64,000 bases of DNA from Ascoidea asiatica (GCA_001600695.1 BCKQ01000004.1:186001-250000), one strand, 5' to 3'. Counted from the first letter of the stretch, positions 10,899 through 21,090 are shown. Numbers and translations: made by a program. Notes: generated by a model not told the origin, from the letters alone.

Positions 10899-11492
10899 CA
10901 ATTTCCCTTAATTGTTTGACAGAAATGTTTTTGTAAGAAAATTGCATAGTACGTAATTTAAAACCAAGTATTACAAATTTTGGAATCAATGAGATCATTT
11001 GAATATTTGTATTTGAAAATTTTAAATGATATATAGACTAAGCATTCATTAAAAGAAAAAAAAATAATGGTTAAAAGTAAAGTTCAATTTGAAATTTCTT
11101 GTAGAACTGGAACTAAATTTTGAGATATAATAATTACAGATTTCGAGGTAAAAATTACCTTTAGAACTTAAAATGCACAATATACTTCCAATAATATTAC
11201 TGACAAATCTTTAAATCATGTTGTCAAGAGTAATTTAATTGTTTATGAATACTTTGCTTTAGAAACTAAAATTATAAAAAAAAAAACGGAAAGCTAACTG
11301 GAATAACTATTCATCATTATTAAGACCAGCTAAGTAAATGGATGATAGCTAACAGTTTGCGTTTTATATTTATTTTCTTTAAAGTAGTAACTATGGAGAT
11401 TCATTGAAAAATTATTGAAAATTTGTTATATTAAAAAAAGTTTATTTTACTGAAGGTATAGGATAATCCATATTCCATTAACTTGAAATGAT
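10899..11492. other. Intergenic between convergent genes
   Basis: 594 bp of AT-rich 3' sequence between NPP1 (+) and the mannosyltransferase (-). Contains A runs at 11051-11063 and 11275-11287. Nothing else is recognised. Confidence 0.5.
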
Positions 11493-13091
11493 CTAATCAT
11501 TATTCAACTGAGGTAAAGGATGACTTTTCATATATTCGTCTTGCTTCTTCTTGCTTTCTTCTATATTCTTTGGAAGCAAAGGTTTTGGAACAAGTTCAAC
11601 TTCTTCCATTACATCTTCTGAAATTCTATTAAAATAGTTGAATTTATGAGATTTCAATCTTTTTTTTGTTGGGCCGACTGGCCTAGCCATATTATTCACC
11701 TCGAAATATAAAGGGATACAACTTATTTGACTCCAATTGTAATCTGATTTCCCATCACAGTCACATCTTCTTTTGATTCTTTCTTCAAAAGCTCTTGGAC
11801 ATTGACCTTTAGGAGGGTGAAAATAACCTAAATTATCAAAATAATGAACTTCAGATTTATCTAGAAATAAGGCAACTGCCATTGAATGAATGGGTGCGTC
11901 ACCCCATCTTTCATAAAAAAAACCTCCATTTTGATCTATATAATCAAAAAATTTAGAATAAGCTTCGGATCGATAAAAATCCATATCACCAATTTCAAAA
12001 TTTGACCAAAAATGACACATATTGAAAGTTTTACCTTCATCATCAGTTAATAGCTCAAAATTATTATTCTCTTTGATAAATTGGGGATAAAGTGAAACAA
12101 AGTTCATCACAGTTTTCCACAACGTTCTAACAGTGGTATGCAATTCATAAGGAGCCATAGTAAAACTGTATACTTTTTTATTCTCCCTCATAAATTTAAA
12201 TGGATCAAAATTGATATCACATCTATATCTAATTTCGGGTTCAACTCTCCAATAATATTTGTAATTCAATAATTCAGGTAGTCTGTAAAAAAAGCCAGAA
12301 TTAAATCTACACATATGTCGATAACTTTCTAAATGACCATATTTAATTTTCTCTTTTTTCATTTTTGCTCTTACTTTTGCGGCTTTTTCTCTATCTATCC
12401 AATCTGGATAAGACCAGAATTCTTTTGGAATTTTAACAAAAATTGCCTTTCCACTAACTAAACTACTGACTTTTAATTTAAATTCATCAGAAAAGTCATC
12501 ATTATTAGCAAAGATCCAATCATAGCGATAATTTCTATTGAATCTATCTTCGACATTTCGTATGGAATTTAAAATTCCAAAAATATCTTCATTTCTCGCT
12601 AATGTGAATAAAGTGGCATTTTCTTTTTTATATTCTTCTATTTTTAAACCTGAATTTGGATGATCATACACTATCGGTTCTAGTAGGATCTCTTTTTTTT
12701 CTTCATTTTGATCATTTTCATTATTTTCTTTTTCTTTATTTTCTTGATTATCTTGTTTTTTTTCAGTTTTTAATTCTTCCTGTTTAGACTTATTGGTATC
12801 ACTAATTTCTAAAGCTATATCCTGCTTTGATTTACCATCTAATTTTTCATTTGATTTAGCAATCAAATTGTTATCTTGATCTTTAAAAATCGAATTCGGC
12901 GTGTCCTTTATCAATCCAACATCTGTGGTTATAGAATTATACAGGTTTTGGGATAGAAGAAATATCGTAATTAATAAAATTGGAGAAGCTATGAAAAAAT
13001 AGATAAGTCTTTTGTTTCTAGTCACTTTAATATTTTGATTGCCTCCATGATAAACACCTCCTCTTTCTTTGACATAAATTCTTTCAACCAT
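11493..13091 (-). CDS. GT15 (KTR/KRE2 family) Golgi alpha-1,2-mannosyltransferase
   Basis: 532 residues from the first ATG at 13091 (the open frame extends three codons further to a GTG). Type II Golgi membrane protein: short basic cytoplasmic tail, signal anchor at about residues 29-47, an unusually Lys/Glu/Asn/Gln-rich stem of about 90 residues, then the GT15 catalytic domain. Family blocks visible in order: LARNEDIFGILNSIRNVEDRFN, the YGHLESYRHMCRFNSG block, YYWRVEPEIRYRCDI (donor/Mn region), FWSNFEIGDMDFYRSEAY with the conserved Glu, FYERWGDAPIHS, and the GYFHPPKGQCP end motif. These enzymes transfer mannose from GDP-mannose to O- and N-linked glycans of cell-wall mannoproteins. Which paralogue (KTR1-7, KRE2, YUR1) cannot be decided by eye. 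Divergently arranged with CIA1. Confidence 0.95.
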   Translation of the reverse strand: MVERIYVKERGGVYHGGNQNIKVTRNKRLIYFFIASPILLITIFLLSQNLYNSITTDVGLIKDTPNSIFKDQDNNLIAKSNEKLDGKSKQDIALEISDTNKSKQEELKTEKKQDNQENKEKENNENDQNEEKKEILLEPIVYDHPNSGLKIEEYKKENATLFTLARNEDIFGILNSIRNVEDRFNRNYRYDWIFANNDDFSDEFKLKVSSLVSGKAIFVKIPKEFWSYPDWIDREKAAKVRAKMKKEKIKYGHLESYRHMCRFNSGFFYRLPELLNYKYYWRVEPEIRYRCDINFDPFKFMRENKKVYSFTMAPYELHTTVRTLWKTVMNFVSLYPQFIKENNNFELLTDDEGKTFNMCHFWSNFEIGDMDFYRSEAYSKFFDYIDQNGGFFYERWGDAPIHSMAVALFLDKSEVHYFDNLGYFHPPKGQCPRAFEERIKRRCDCDGKSDYNWSQISCIPLYFEVNNMARPVGPTKKRLKSHKFNYFNRISEDVMEEVELVPKPLLPKNIEESKKKQDEYMKSHPLPQLNND

Positions 13092-13112
13092 TTCCAGCAC
13101 AATTTCCTTTAT

Positions 13113-13208
13113 TTATGTCTTCTTTCTGGTTAATTGATAATTACTTTCAAGCATTGCACCTTCTTTTTCATTTAACTTATTTACTAATGAAATATTTGTT
13201 GTAGTCAT
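13113..13208 (-). CDS. Possible upstream ORF in the mannosyltransferase leader
   Basis: A 31-codon ATG-to-TAA frame (MTTTNISLVNKL... to LTRKKT) that ends 21 bases before the ATG of the downstream GT15 gene on the same strand. Its composition is ordinary protein-like rather than low complexity. It could be a translated uORF that controls the mannosyltransferase, or a chance frame; nothing identifies a product. No splice signals link it to the main frame. Confidence 0.25.
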   Translation of the reverse strand: MTTTNISLVNKLNEKEGAMLESNYQLTRKKT

Positions 13209-13581
13209 GAAAAGCCTAGGAAGATTATATGCTCTATGGGTGCATTTCAAACAGGCTTATTTATATCCATTATGGTGGATCTATTCAGTACTTGACCAGA
13301 GCACAGAATACAGCATTACTACACAGTTTTTGAAGGAGAGCACAGCTTCAAGAAATGGTTCTAGAATTGCCCTAAAACGGAGATTGATGATTTTCCAGAT
13401 AATACAGTAACAGCAAAATTATGAAAATATTTGCCAATAAAATATAAATCTGCAAAAAGATTCATAGAGACTTAAGTTATTTGAAATCACTAGCAGAATA
13501 CAGTAATTAAAACATAGAAATCGAATACTTGTTGTGTTTAGGCGAAGTTTTGGAATAAATTTTAAAATTATCTTTTATGAA
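13209..13581. other. Divergent promoter region of the GT15 gene and CIA1
   Basis: 373 bp between divergently transcribed genes. The + strand 67-codon frame (13207-13410) has no recognised domain and is not called. Adjacent + strand frames also look vaguely protein-like but contain stops, so an eroded gene fragment is possible and unproven. Confidence 0.4.
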
Positions 13582-14739
13582 ATGGTATCGAATTTAGCTT
13601 TAGTTAAAACAGTTGAAGGAACTGGTACTGTTTGGAGTATAGATGCTCATAATAAATTACCACTTTTAGCGGTTGCAGCAGACAAATTAATAAAGATTTA
13701 TAACTTATTGAATAATCAGCTCATAGCAACTTTAGATTTAACTCATAAAAGATCAATACGATCAATTTCTTGGAAACCTATAGGAAGTTTTCCAAGTTTA
13801 GCTGCTGGTTCTTTTGACTCCACGATTTCAATTTGGGGTAAAGATTCATTAACGGATGATGCAAATGAATCAATATTAAATAATGCAGACTATTTTTTAT
13901 CCTTTGATAATTCAAATACAGATTGGGAGTTAATGGCGATTATTGAAGGTCATGAGAATGAAATTAAATCAGTAAGTTGGTCTTCTGATGGTAAATATTT
14001 AGCTTCTTGTTCAAGAGATAAATCAATCTGGATTTGGGAATCTGATGATAATAATGAAGAATTTGAATGTATTTCTGTTTTAACTGATCATACTCAAGAT
14101 GTTAAAAATGTTACTTGGCACCCTAGAGAAGAATTATTAGCTTCTTGTTCTTATGATGATACGATAAAATTATGGAAACCTGATTTTGATGATAGTGATG
14201 ATTGGACATGTATTTCTGAATTAACTGATCATGAAGGAACTGTTTGGTGTGTAGATTTTGAAAAAAAAAAAAAAAATTCAAAAGTGAATGACCTTTATGA
14301 AACACATATAAGATTGGCTAGCTGTAGTGACGATTTAACTATAAAAATATGGAAAAGAATAAAATCTTCTACTGATTTTAATAACAATTCCAGTAATAAT
14401 GGAATTCCTTCGACAATAAAATTTGATTCAAATAATGAAGAAGAATGGATTTTAGAAGCAGAATTACCACAAGTTCATAATAGAACAATATACTCAATAT
14501 CCTGGAGTGAAAATTCTGGTAAAATTGCTAGTGTTGGCTCTGATGGTAAATTAGTGGTATATAAAGAGATCGAGCCTACTGATTGGGAGGTGGTTGCAAT
14601 ACATGAATTTTCTCATGAAGTATATGAGATTAATTGTGTTAAATGGTCTCCGATTTATAATTTTTTTGATATTGAAGAAGAATATTTAATAACTGGTGGA
14701 GACGATGGTAATGTTAAAATTTGGGCTTTGAGTGATTGA
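13582..14739 (+). CDS. CIA1: Cytosolic iron-sulfur assembly WD40 protein
   Basis: 385 residues from the ATG at 13582; the 16 upstream in-frame residues (from 13534) are excluded because the conserved N-terminus is the segment that begins just before LVKTVEGTGTVWSI. Seven WD40 repeats form one beta-propeller, with typical GHENEIKSVSWSSDGKYLASCSRDKSIWIWE-like units spread along the protein (split here as GH...SCSRDK...IW). Cia1 is the docking subunit of the CIA targeting complex (with Cia2 and Met18) that inserts Fe-S clusters into cytosolic and nuclear apoproteins. Length fits the family, with acidic/Asn-rich loop insertions. Odd: an uninterrupted run of A residues at about 14260-14275 lies inside the coding sequence (Lys codons in a loop). 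Convergent with the next gene, 78 bp apart. Confidence 0.94.
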   Translation: MVSNLALVKTVEGTGTVWSIDAHNKLPLLAVAADKLIKIYNLLNNQLIATLDLTHKRSIRSISWKPIGSFPSLAAGSFDSTISIWGKDSLTDDANESILNNADYFLSFDNSNTDWELMAIIEGHENEIKSVSWSSDGKYLASCSRDKSIWIWESDDNNEEFECISVLTDHTQDVKNVTWHPREELLASCSYDDTIKLWKPDFDDSDDWTCISELTDHEGTVWCVDFEKKKKNSKVNDLYETHIRLASCSDDLTIKIWKRIKSSTDFNNNSSNNGIPSTIKFDSNNEEEWILEAELPQVHNRTIYSISWSENSGKIASVGSDGKLVVYKEIEPTDWEVVAIHEFSHEVYEINCVKWSPIYNFFDIEEEYLITGGDDGNVKIWALSD

Positions 14740-14817
14740 CTAAACAAATTTTCGAATGTTATTTGCATTACATATATGATTAAATTTGAACTATAATTGA
14801 GTATATTTATTTTAATT

Positions 14818-15771
14818 TTATACTATAAAAAAGCTTTTCAATAAATCAATTGATATTCTTATATATTTACTTCTCCAAAGTAGTTTTTTTGTAGCAATAA
14901 TTATCGGAGAGTTATTGAAAAATATTATATTCAATAAGATTATAAATAAATTTTTAATTGTGACAATTTTTCTTATGATTACAAATAAATAAATTGGGTA
15001 AAATAGAAATATTGTTAGCAAAATTCTAAAATATCCGTAATTTTTTGGAAAATTTATTATTTTCTGAAGATTTAGTAGTTTTTTGTTTTCATATGATTGA
15101 AATTCATAATCATTATTGCTATTACTATTATAATTATTGTTATAATTGTTTTTATTTGTGCTATTAGAAGTCATGGAAGAATCTCCAATTGAAATATCAT
15201 CCAATGAAGATATTCCCAATAAAACTTCAACTTTCATAATAATGATATTGAAAATATTTATAACTTCTTGCAAATCATTTATAGACTGAAAATTATTTTC
15301 GCTTGATTGAATTGAAGAAAAAGATAAATTTGAAGAATTATTTCTTTTTGAATATAAATCACTGAAATCAGATTTATTAAGATTGGAATCATCTATAATT
15401 TGAGTATTGTTCATTGAATTTAAATCACCAGAATAATAAAACTTGACAATATAAATGAAGTAGCAAGTAACAAAAATAAAACCTGGAATAATCAATAAAT
15501 TATAATAGAATAAAATTAAATTAACTATCAATATAAATAAAAAATTTGCGTAATAGAAGTCATTTTGAGTCTCTACAGAAGTTGAAGTCCATAAAAAAAT
15601 ATTTAAAACTTCGTTAAAAATCAACAAAAAAGGATAAATGTTAAACAAAGTTGAAGTTATAACTGATGGAGTTTTAAGGATTAAATCCTTAGAATCATAA
15701 TAAAAAGAATTCAGTTTATTCGCAGATGCCAACGAAGGAGAAAACTCTGCTCTAATTTGTTTCTGCAGCAT
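14818..15771 (-). CDS. Pex30/Pex31-like ER-peroxisome membrane protein lacking DysF
   Basis: 317 residues. The N-terminal part matches the Pex23/Pex30 family pattern: ILKTPSVITSTLFNIYPFLLIFNEVLNIFLW, then two closely spaced hydrophobic segments (about 75-95 and 95-112), which correspond to the reticulon-like membrane region. A Ser/Asn-rich spacer (about 118-222) follows, then two more hydrophobic stretches and the family-like NSPIIIATKKLLWRS. Family members (Pex28-Pex32) shape ER subdomains and regulate peroxisome number. Odd: the family normally continues into a dysferlin (DysF) domain, but the frame stops at TAA 14818 and the CIA1 3' end is only 78 bp away, so no DysF domain can be encoded there without an intron. 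The second codon is CTG. The family call is moderate. Confidence 0.65.
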   Translation of the reverse strand: MLQKQIRAEFSPSLASANKLNSFYYDSKDLILKTPSVITSTLFNIYPFLLIFNEVLNIFLWTSTSVETQNDFYYANFLFILIVNLILFYYNLLIIPGFIFVTCYFIYIVKFYYSGDLNSMNNTQIIDDSNLNKSDFSDLYSKRNNSSNLSFSSIQSSENNFQSINDLQEVINIFNIIIMKVEVLLGISSLDDISIGDSSMTSNSTNKNNYNNNYNSNSNNDYEFQSYENKKLLNLQKIINFPKNYGYFRILLTIFLFYPIYLFVIIRKIVTIKNLFIILLNIIFFNNSPIIIATKKLLWRSKYIRISIDLLKSFFIV

Positions 15772-16389
15772 TAGTAATAATATAAATTCATAAAATCTTG
15801 AATCAAATCTTAAATTAAATCAATTAAAAGTTGCTTAAGAATCTTTGATAAATTGATTGAACTTGATTAAAATATATACAATTGATTTAATTATTCAAAC
15901 TTTTTTCATTGTAAAAGAGGATAAACTCTCATCATTGAAAATCCATTTAGATAATTTAGATAATTATCAATAGTTGAAAGCCTCGAAGCCTGTGGGTTTG
16001 TTGCTTTCCCCAAACTCAGGACAAAAACAAGTAGAAATTGGGACAAAGTATAGCTGCACTCTGATAATTATTGGGTAACTCCGGATCCGCATAAAATTAA
16101 AAATGCCGTTCAAAAAATATAAATGTTATTTGATCCGTATTTGGATTATGTAAACCGCAAATGCGGATATACGTGCTGGACTCTGTTAAATGAAAACATT
16201 GATTCAAGCATTGATTCATCACTTGAAAATATATTTATTTTGAGGAAGTTTATTGTTTAATGCTTTTAGAATATAATTAAATATTATTGAACTAAAGAAT
16301 ATTAGCATCAGTGTAACCAGAGGGTATTTCATGAATATATTCGTTACTTCTTTTTTTCACTTAAAGCACAAACCGTTTAGGTAAAAGCA
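15772..16389. promoter_or_regulatory. Divergent promoter region with nested CCG/CGG palindrome
   Basis: 618 bp between the Pex30-like gene (-) and ESC2 (+). Contains a GC-richer block at about 15980-16180. Within it ATCCGCAT (16085-16092) and its exact reverse complement ATGCGGAT (16161-16168) form an inverted repeat 68 bp apart, and CCGCAAATGCGG (16155-16166) is itself a CCG-N6-CGG palindrome of the type bound by Zn2Cys6 factors. Function is inferred only. Confidence 0.45.
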
Positions 16390-17841
16390 ATGGATAAATT
16401 GTCGGATGATGAAGATGATGTTGATTTTTTTTTACTCTCAAACCCTAAAAAATTTCAAGAGAATTATATGAGGAAAGAAAAGAAAAAAGCAGAAAAAAGA
16501 GAAAAGAAAAAGGAAAAGAAAAAATCAAGAAGATTAAAAAAACATAAGAAAGAACAAGAGGAATTAGAGTTCATACAGGATTTGCCAAAATCAGATAAAA
16601 TAGACTTAACAGAAGATGCTAGTTCCTTAACTTTGGAAAAAAATAAAAATAATGATAAAATCGGAGTAGATTGTGTACTATCCAAAATAAAACCAATTTT
16701 CTCCAAGGATATTGAAGATTTATATGATGATATGCTGGATTTAGAAGATTATAAACCTTCTCTTTCAAATCCTAATAAAAGACAAAAAATCTCAGCTTCT
16801 ATACTTTCTATAACTCCTCCTCCAATAATTTCGCCTCTTAAAAGGTATTTAAAAAAAAAAAGCACAACTGTTGAACTATTTTCTGATAACGAAGAATATT
16901 TATCCGATTTAAAGACCTATAATCAGTTTGAAAAAACTTTAAAATCCTTAGAAGAACGTATGAACTCTCCAAAACCCGAACTTGTATCAAGCATACACAA
17001 TATTAATAATAAAGGTGTTGGTTCTATGCCAAGTAAATTAAGTTCACAGACTTTCCCTGTAATTAGTGACAAAGAAATAAAGAGAATTTATGCTTTCACC
17101 GTTAGGTCTCTATTACCTGGAACCATTAATCAGGTTGTTCAAGTTGAAATTTCAGGTGAAAAAAAACTTAAAAAAGTTATATCAGCCTCTTTAAAGCATT
17201 TTGCCAAAAATTTTTTCATTAATCCTATAGATCGTCCTCTTTATTCCTTATCTAGAGTTCTTTTCATATGGAAAGATTCCATTAAACTATTTGAATACAT
17301 GAAGCCAAGCTCTCTAATGATTGAACCACCTATTGTAGATTCTATGAAAACCTATGTGGAAATAAAATTAGTGACAAAGGAGCAAGCTGAAGTTATTCTT
17401 TTAGAAAGAAAACAAAAACAGACACTAATACCCAATGATATTGAAGAGGTTGAGGAATTCATTAACGATGATATCCTAAATAAGAATGGGTTGAATCGTG
17501 AAAATGAAGATATAGACGAAGAAGATCTTGAGGATATCGAAGATATTCAAAACATTTTAAAAGAATCAAAAACTGATGAAGCAATTGACACACAAGTAAA
17601 TGATGATGGTCATTTTATTATCGGAATAAAGGGTTCTGATAATAAAAGAATTGAAGTTAAAGTTAATGGAGATACACCACTTATAAATGTAGCTAAATAT
17701 TATTTAGAGAAAAAAAATGTGAATCCGGCAAATATAAACAAATTAAAATTAATATTTGATGACGAAGAACTAAATTTAAACCAAAAGATTAAAGACACAG
17801 AACTTGAAGAAGATTTTGAAATAAATGTTTACATATCGTAA
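16390..17841 (+). CDS. ESC2: Esc2/Rad60-family protein with SUMO-like domains
   Basis: 483 residues (S. cerevisiae Esc2 is of similar length). The N-terminus has a highly charged Lys/Glu-rich block (about 25-58), probably nuclear localisation and nucleic acid binding. Two ubiquitin/SUMO-like folds are visible: SLD1 about 233-320 (RIYAFTVRSLLPGTINQVVQVEISG...) and SLD2 about 408-483 (HFIIGIKGSDNKRIEVKVNGDTPL... ending in FEINVYIS), the architecture of the RENi family (Rad60-Esc2-NIP45). Esc2 acts in the nucleus in SUMO-dependent genome stability, silencing and resolution of recombination intermediates with Sgs1/Top3 and Mus81. An acidic linker precedes SLD2. The start is the first ATG. Confidence 0.88.
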   Translation: MDKLSDDEDDVDFFLLSNPKKFQENYMRKEKKKAEKREKKKEKKKSRRLKKHKKEQEELEFIQDLPKSDKIDLTEDASSLTLEKNKNNDKIGVDCVLSKIKPIFSKDIEDLYDDMLDLEDYKPSLSNPNKRQKISASILSITPPPIISPLKRYLKKKSTTVELFSDNEEYLSDLKTYNQFEKTLKSLEERMNSPKPELVSSIHNINNKGVGSMPSKLSSQTFPVISDKEIKRIYAFTVRSLLPGTINQVVQVEISGEKKLKKVISASLKHFAKNFFINPIDRPLYSLSRVLFIWKDSIKLFEYMKPSSLMIEPPIVDSMKTYVEIKLVTKEQAEVILLERKQKQTLIPNDIEEVEEFINDDILNKNGLNRENEDIDEEDLEDIEDIQNILKESKTDEAIDTQVNDDGHFIIGIKGSDNKRIEVKVNGDTPLINVAKYYLEKKNVNPANINKLKLIFDDEELNLNQKIKDTELEEDFEINVYIS

Positions 17842-18362
17842 CTGTCGCAGACTTATTTGGTCTATGATTTAATAAAGGCAACTTACCAGTTCTTTTTATT
17901 TCATATGTGCTGAACCTTTCAGAAATTGGGAAATATTTTAGTCCAAATAGTGTTATTTTCGATTGATTTTACAAAAATAGTATGAATTCATTCTTCAAAT
18001 ATAAGGCAATTGCTACATGGAATAGTAAATCATAGAATACAAAAAAAAATTTATACCAAAAGAATAAAATATGATCAATACCTGATGTTCCAATCCTATA
18101 TAATCAAACTGTCGGATTTGTGTTGCACTTTAATGTTGATTATAACAATTTTTAAAAGAAAGAAAGTTAAGGAAAGTTTCACAGTCAAGGTCATAATAAA
18201 ATAAATTTAAAGAAAGTTAAAAAAATTTGTTATTATATCTATTGTTGAATAACTACTTTTAATTAGTCAGAAAAATCAATCTAGAAGGACAAACTAAAAT
18301 TCAGAATCATTTAATCATATATAGTATATAGAATATGAAGATTTAATATAGATCTAAATTAT
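17842..18362. other. Intergenic between convergent genes
   Basis: 521 bp of AT-rich 3' sequence between ESC2 (+) and the GGA gene (-). A 64-codon + strand frame (18010-18204) has no features and is not called. Confidence 0.5.
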
Positions 18363-20348
18363 TTATGCTTTGGGTAAAGTGCTAACTCCAGTTTCCTCGA
18401 CGGCTCCTCCATTTATTATATAATTGCATTTCCATTTGATTTTAACTGCTTGATTCTTCTTGACATTACCAACAGTTAAAGATTGAATGATTCCATTTTC
18501 CTGCATTGGTCTTAAAAAGTTATTTGATTGAGGATCCAAAGTTAATTTTAACGATTTTGGCACTGCAATAAGATTTGTTAAACTATCAATTTGAGAAAAC
18601 AAGGATAAATTAGAGAAAAGAACTTTAACAGAAATTGAGTTTTCTTCCTTACGTTCCACCTCGTAATCAATTCGTAAATTTTCTGATTTATGAATTGTAA
18701 GTTTGGAGGGTTGAATTGAAGAGTTTTCTGAGTTATTAGTATTGGATTTTATTGGAGAATTCGATAATCCTAATAGAGAATCCAATCCTAAAAGATCACC
18801 AGACTGGTTATAAGAATTGCTTTGATTTCCTTGTTGTAAAGGTGCTTGACTCATTTTGTCTAAGTTTTGTAAATTTTTCAAGGAATCAAAAGCATTCATG
18901 GATGAAGCTTGCTGGGACGTTGGATTCTGACTACTAGGATTTGTAGTTGTTGGTAAAGTTATACTACCTGATTGGCCATAAAGATTATTTAGATCTAGGA
19001 TATTAGAAGTTGAATTAGAGGAATTGGTATTATTAGAACCAGATAAGTCTAAATCGCCTAATAAATCCAAAATATTATCAGATTTGTTCATATTTGGTGG
19101 GTGAGATGAAGAATTACTATTTGGACTTACATCGTCATCAAAATTGATTAAATTTGCTGAATTTCCATTTGTTTGAATTTTTGAAGCAGCCTCATAATCA
19201 TTGTTTTTTAGTAAATCGTATTTTTTAATAAGAGAATTAGCAAGTTCGCTGAACTCAATCAATTCGGCTACTGATTCTTCATCTTCATTATCTTCCTCCA
19301 CTAAACCTTGAAGTTTTGGAGTTGAAACTTTTAAGGCATTATATAACTCTGACATAGTCTCAAAAGTTGACGAATCATCACTCTCGGGTTGATAACTATC
19401 TAACATTTCAGATAAAACTTCTGCTTTAACTTTCAATTTATTAATATCTTCAGTTAATTTAGCTTTGGATGATTTTATAGCCTCTTCATCTTCTTGGAAG
19501 CCAGACATTATCTTCATAAGCTTATTTGCCTCCTTTAAATCACCAGGTCTACCTCTTCTAATCAATTCCTGCAACTTAGCAGACATTGCAAGTTTTTCTT
19601 CCTTATGGATTTCAGTCAAAGATTTCAAATTATCAGAAGGATTCAAAACAGCGAAATCCTGGGCCTTAACTTCAGGAAATATATAACCTTTATAAGCTAA
19701 TAGCCTGTGCATATCTCTAATGAAACCCAAATCTTCCTTATAACGCGAAGTTTTGCCAATTGTCTGAGTCCATTCTTCAATATATGTTAAGATAATTTTT
19801 TGGACTCTTGTATATCTAGCAGGTGGTCTTTCAGGAAATCTTTTAACCAAAGAATTCAAAAATTCTTTTCTTGAAATTTGTAAATGAAATGGATATCCAC
19901 AATTCTTAACAAGAACATCCAATAAATTAAGGGCATTCATCGCAATATATGGGTCTCGGTGATTAATTAAGTTCACTACATTTGCAGCAGCTTCATGAGG
20001 TCTAAAACAAAAAGTTGTTAGAATGATAAAATCAAAAAAAAGTTTATGGAATGATTAAAAAAAATTTGAAAAAAAAACATACGCTGCACCTTGCTTTTCA
20101 TTGATTAAATCAGCAATCTCAAAGTTAAGAGCCATATCTGGCTCATTGGCTTGACATGCTCTACCTAAATAAAAACTTCTAGATTAGTAAACTTGAATTG
20201 CTATATTAACTTCTATTTCAGTTGTTTTGATTTTGGTTTGATAGATTGTGCTAGTATCAAAACAATGAATTAAAACTGAAAGGATTTCTTACATACGAAT
20301 TCTTCTAAAGAGTTTAGACGGAGTAGCTGTAGATTCTGAAAAGGACAT
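18363..20348 (-). CDS. GGA2: GGA clathrin adaptor, two introns
   Basis: Spliced from three exons on the minus strand: exon 1 20348-20297, exon 2 20164-20083, exon 3 20001-18363 (1773 nt, 590 residues; S. cerevisiae Gga1/Gga2 are similar). Intron 1 (20296-20165) has a GTATGT donor, a TACTAAT branch site and an AG acceptor; intron 2 (20082-20002) has GTATGT, a CTAAC branch and TTTTAG. Joined reading gives the conserved VHS start (RRACQANEPDMALNFEIADLINEKQGA) and continues into NLLDVLVKNCGYPFHLQISRKEFL. Domains: VHS about 10-150, GAT (Arf- and ubiquitin-binding) about 185-300, a Ser/Asn-rich hinge with clathrin-box-like ILDLLGDLDL, and a gamma-adaptin ear about 475-590. It sorts cargo from trans-Golgi to endosomes. 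GGA1 versus GGA2 is not resolved. Confidence 0.93.
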
Positions 20349-21055
20349 AATAGTAATTATAGATAAATTTGAGAACTAAATTTTGTAAACTTGCACAAGG
20401 TTGATACCATAAAATCCATAAACTAATACACTATTGAAAAAAACGTGAAATTTTTTGGTTTTCTTCAAAAAGCTGTGTTTTTGGATATAAATCAATAGCT
20501 ATCAATTGATAGTAATACTAAAGATATTGATTATAAGAATAAGTTAATGAATAAAAAAATCTTCTATGAAAGAATCTTAATTCGGCTCTACAGCTAGGTA
20601 TTAATAAAAGATTGTCAAATATTTTAATATGATATCTGACTGTGTCTTTGAGGATGTTTGTATTTAAAAGGGGTAACGTAATCTAGAGAGCTCAACTCGC
20701 GATATCGGTACAGCACAAGAGTACCGGTACACCAGCACTTTTCATAAATTGGGCCCACTCTCAATTTAGGTCACTTTTGAGTGTCCATTTAATGCGCTTG
20801 AGGAATAGATCTAGAGTCTGGAGTAAAATATTACTTTAGTATTACAATCATTTATTTTGAAAAACTAACATTTACATTTATTACCCGAATATTTTCAGAT
20901 TGTGAAAATAAATAAACAAAAAAGGAAGAACTAAAGTTCAAGAAATAAATAAAAAATTAAGAATCTTGATATTACTCTAGAAATCGTTCATTAGGGCTTG
21001 ATGAAGCGAGAAAACCAAGTAAAATTAAAATTTCAAAATGTCTGACAATGCCCAA

Positions 21056-21090
<35 letters not shown>

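Noticed and set aside
13207-13410. 67-codon + strand ORF between the GT15 gene and CIA1
   Set aside because: No domain or family motif, and neighbouring frames also look partly protein-like but contain stops. It opens at the same CATG that starts the minus-strand uORF. Kept only as a possible fragment.
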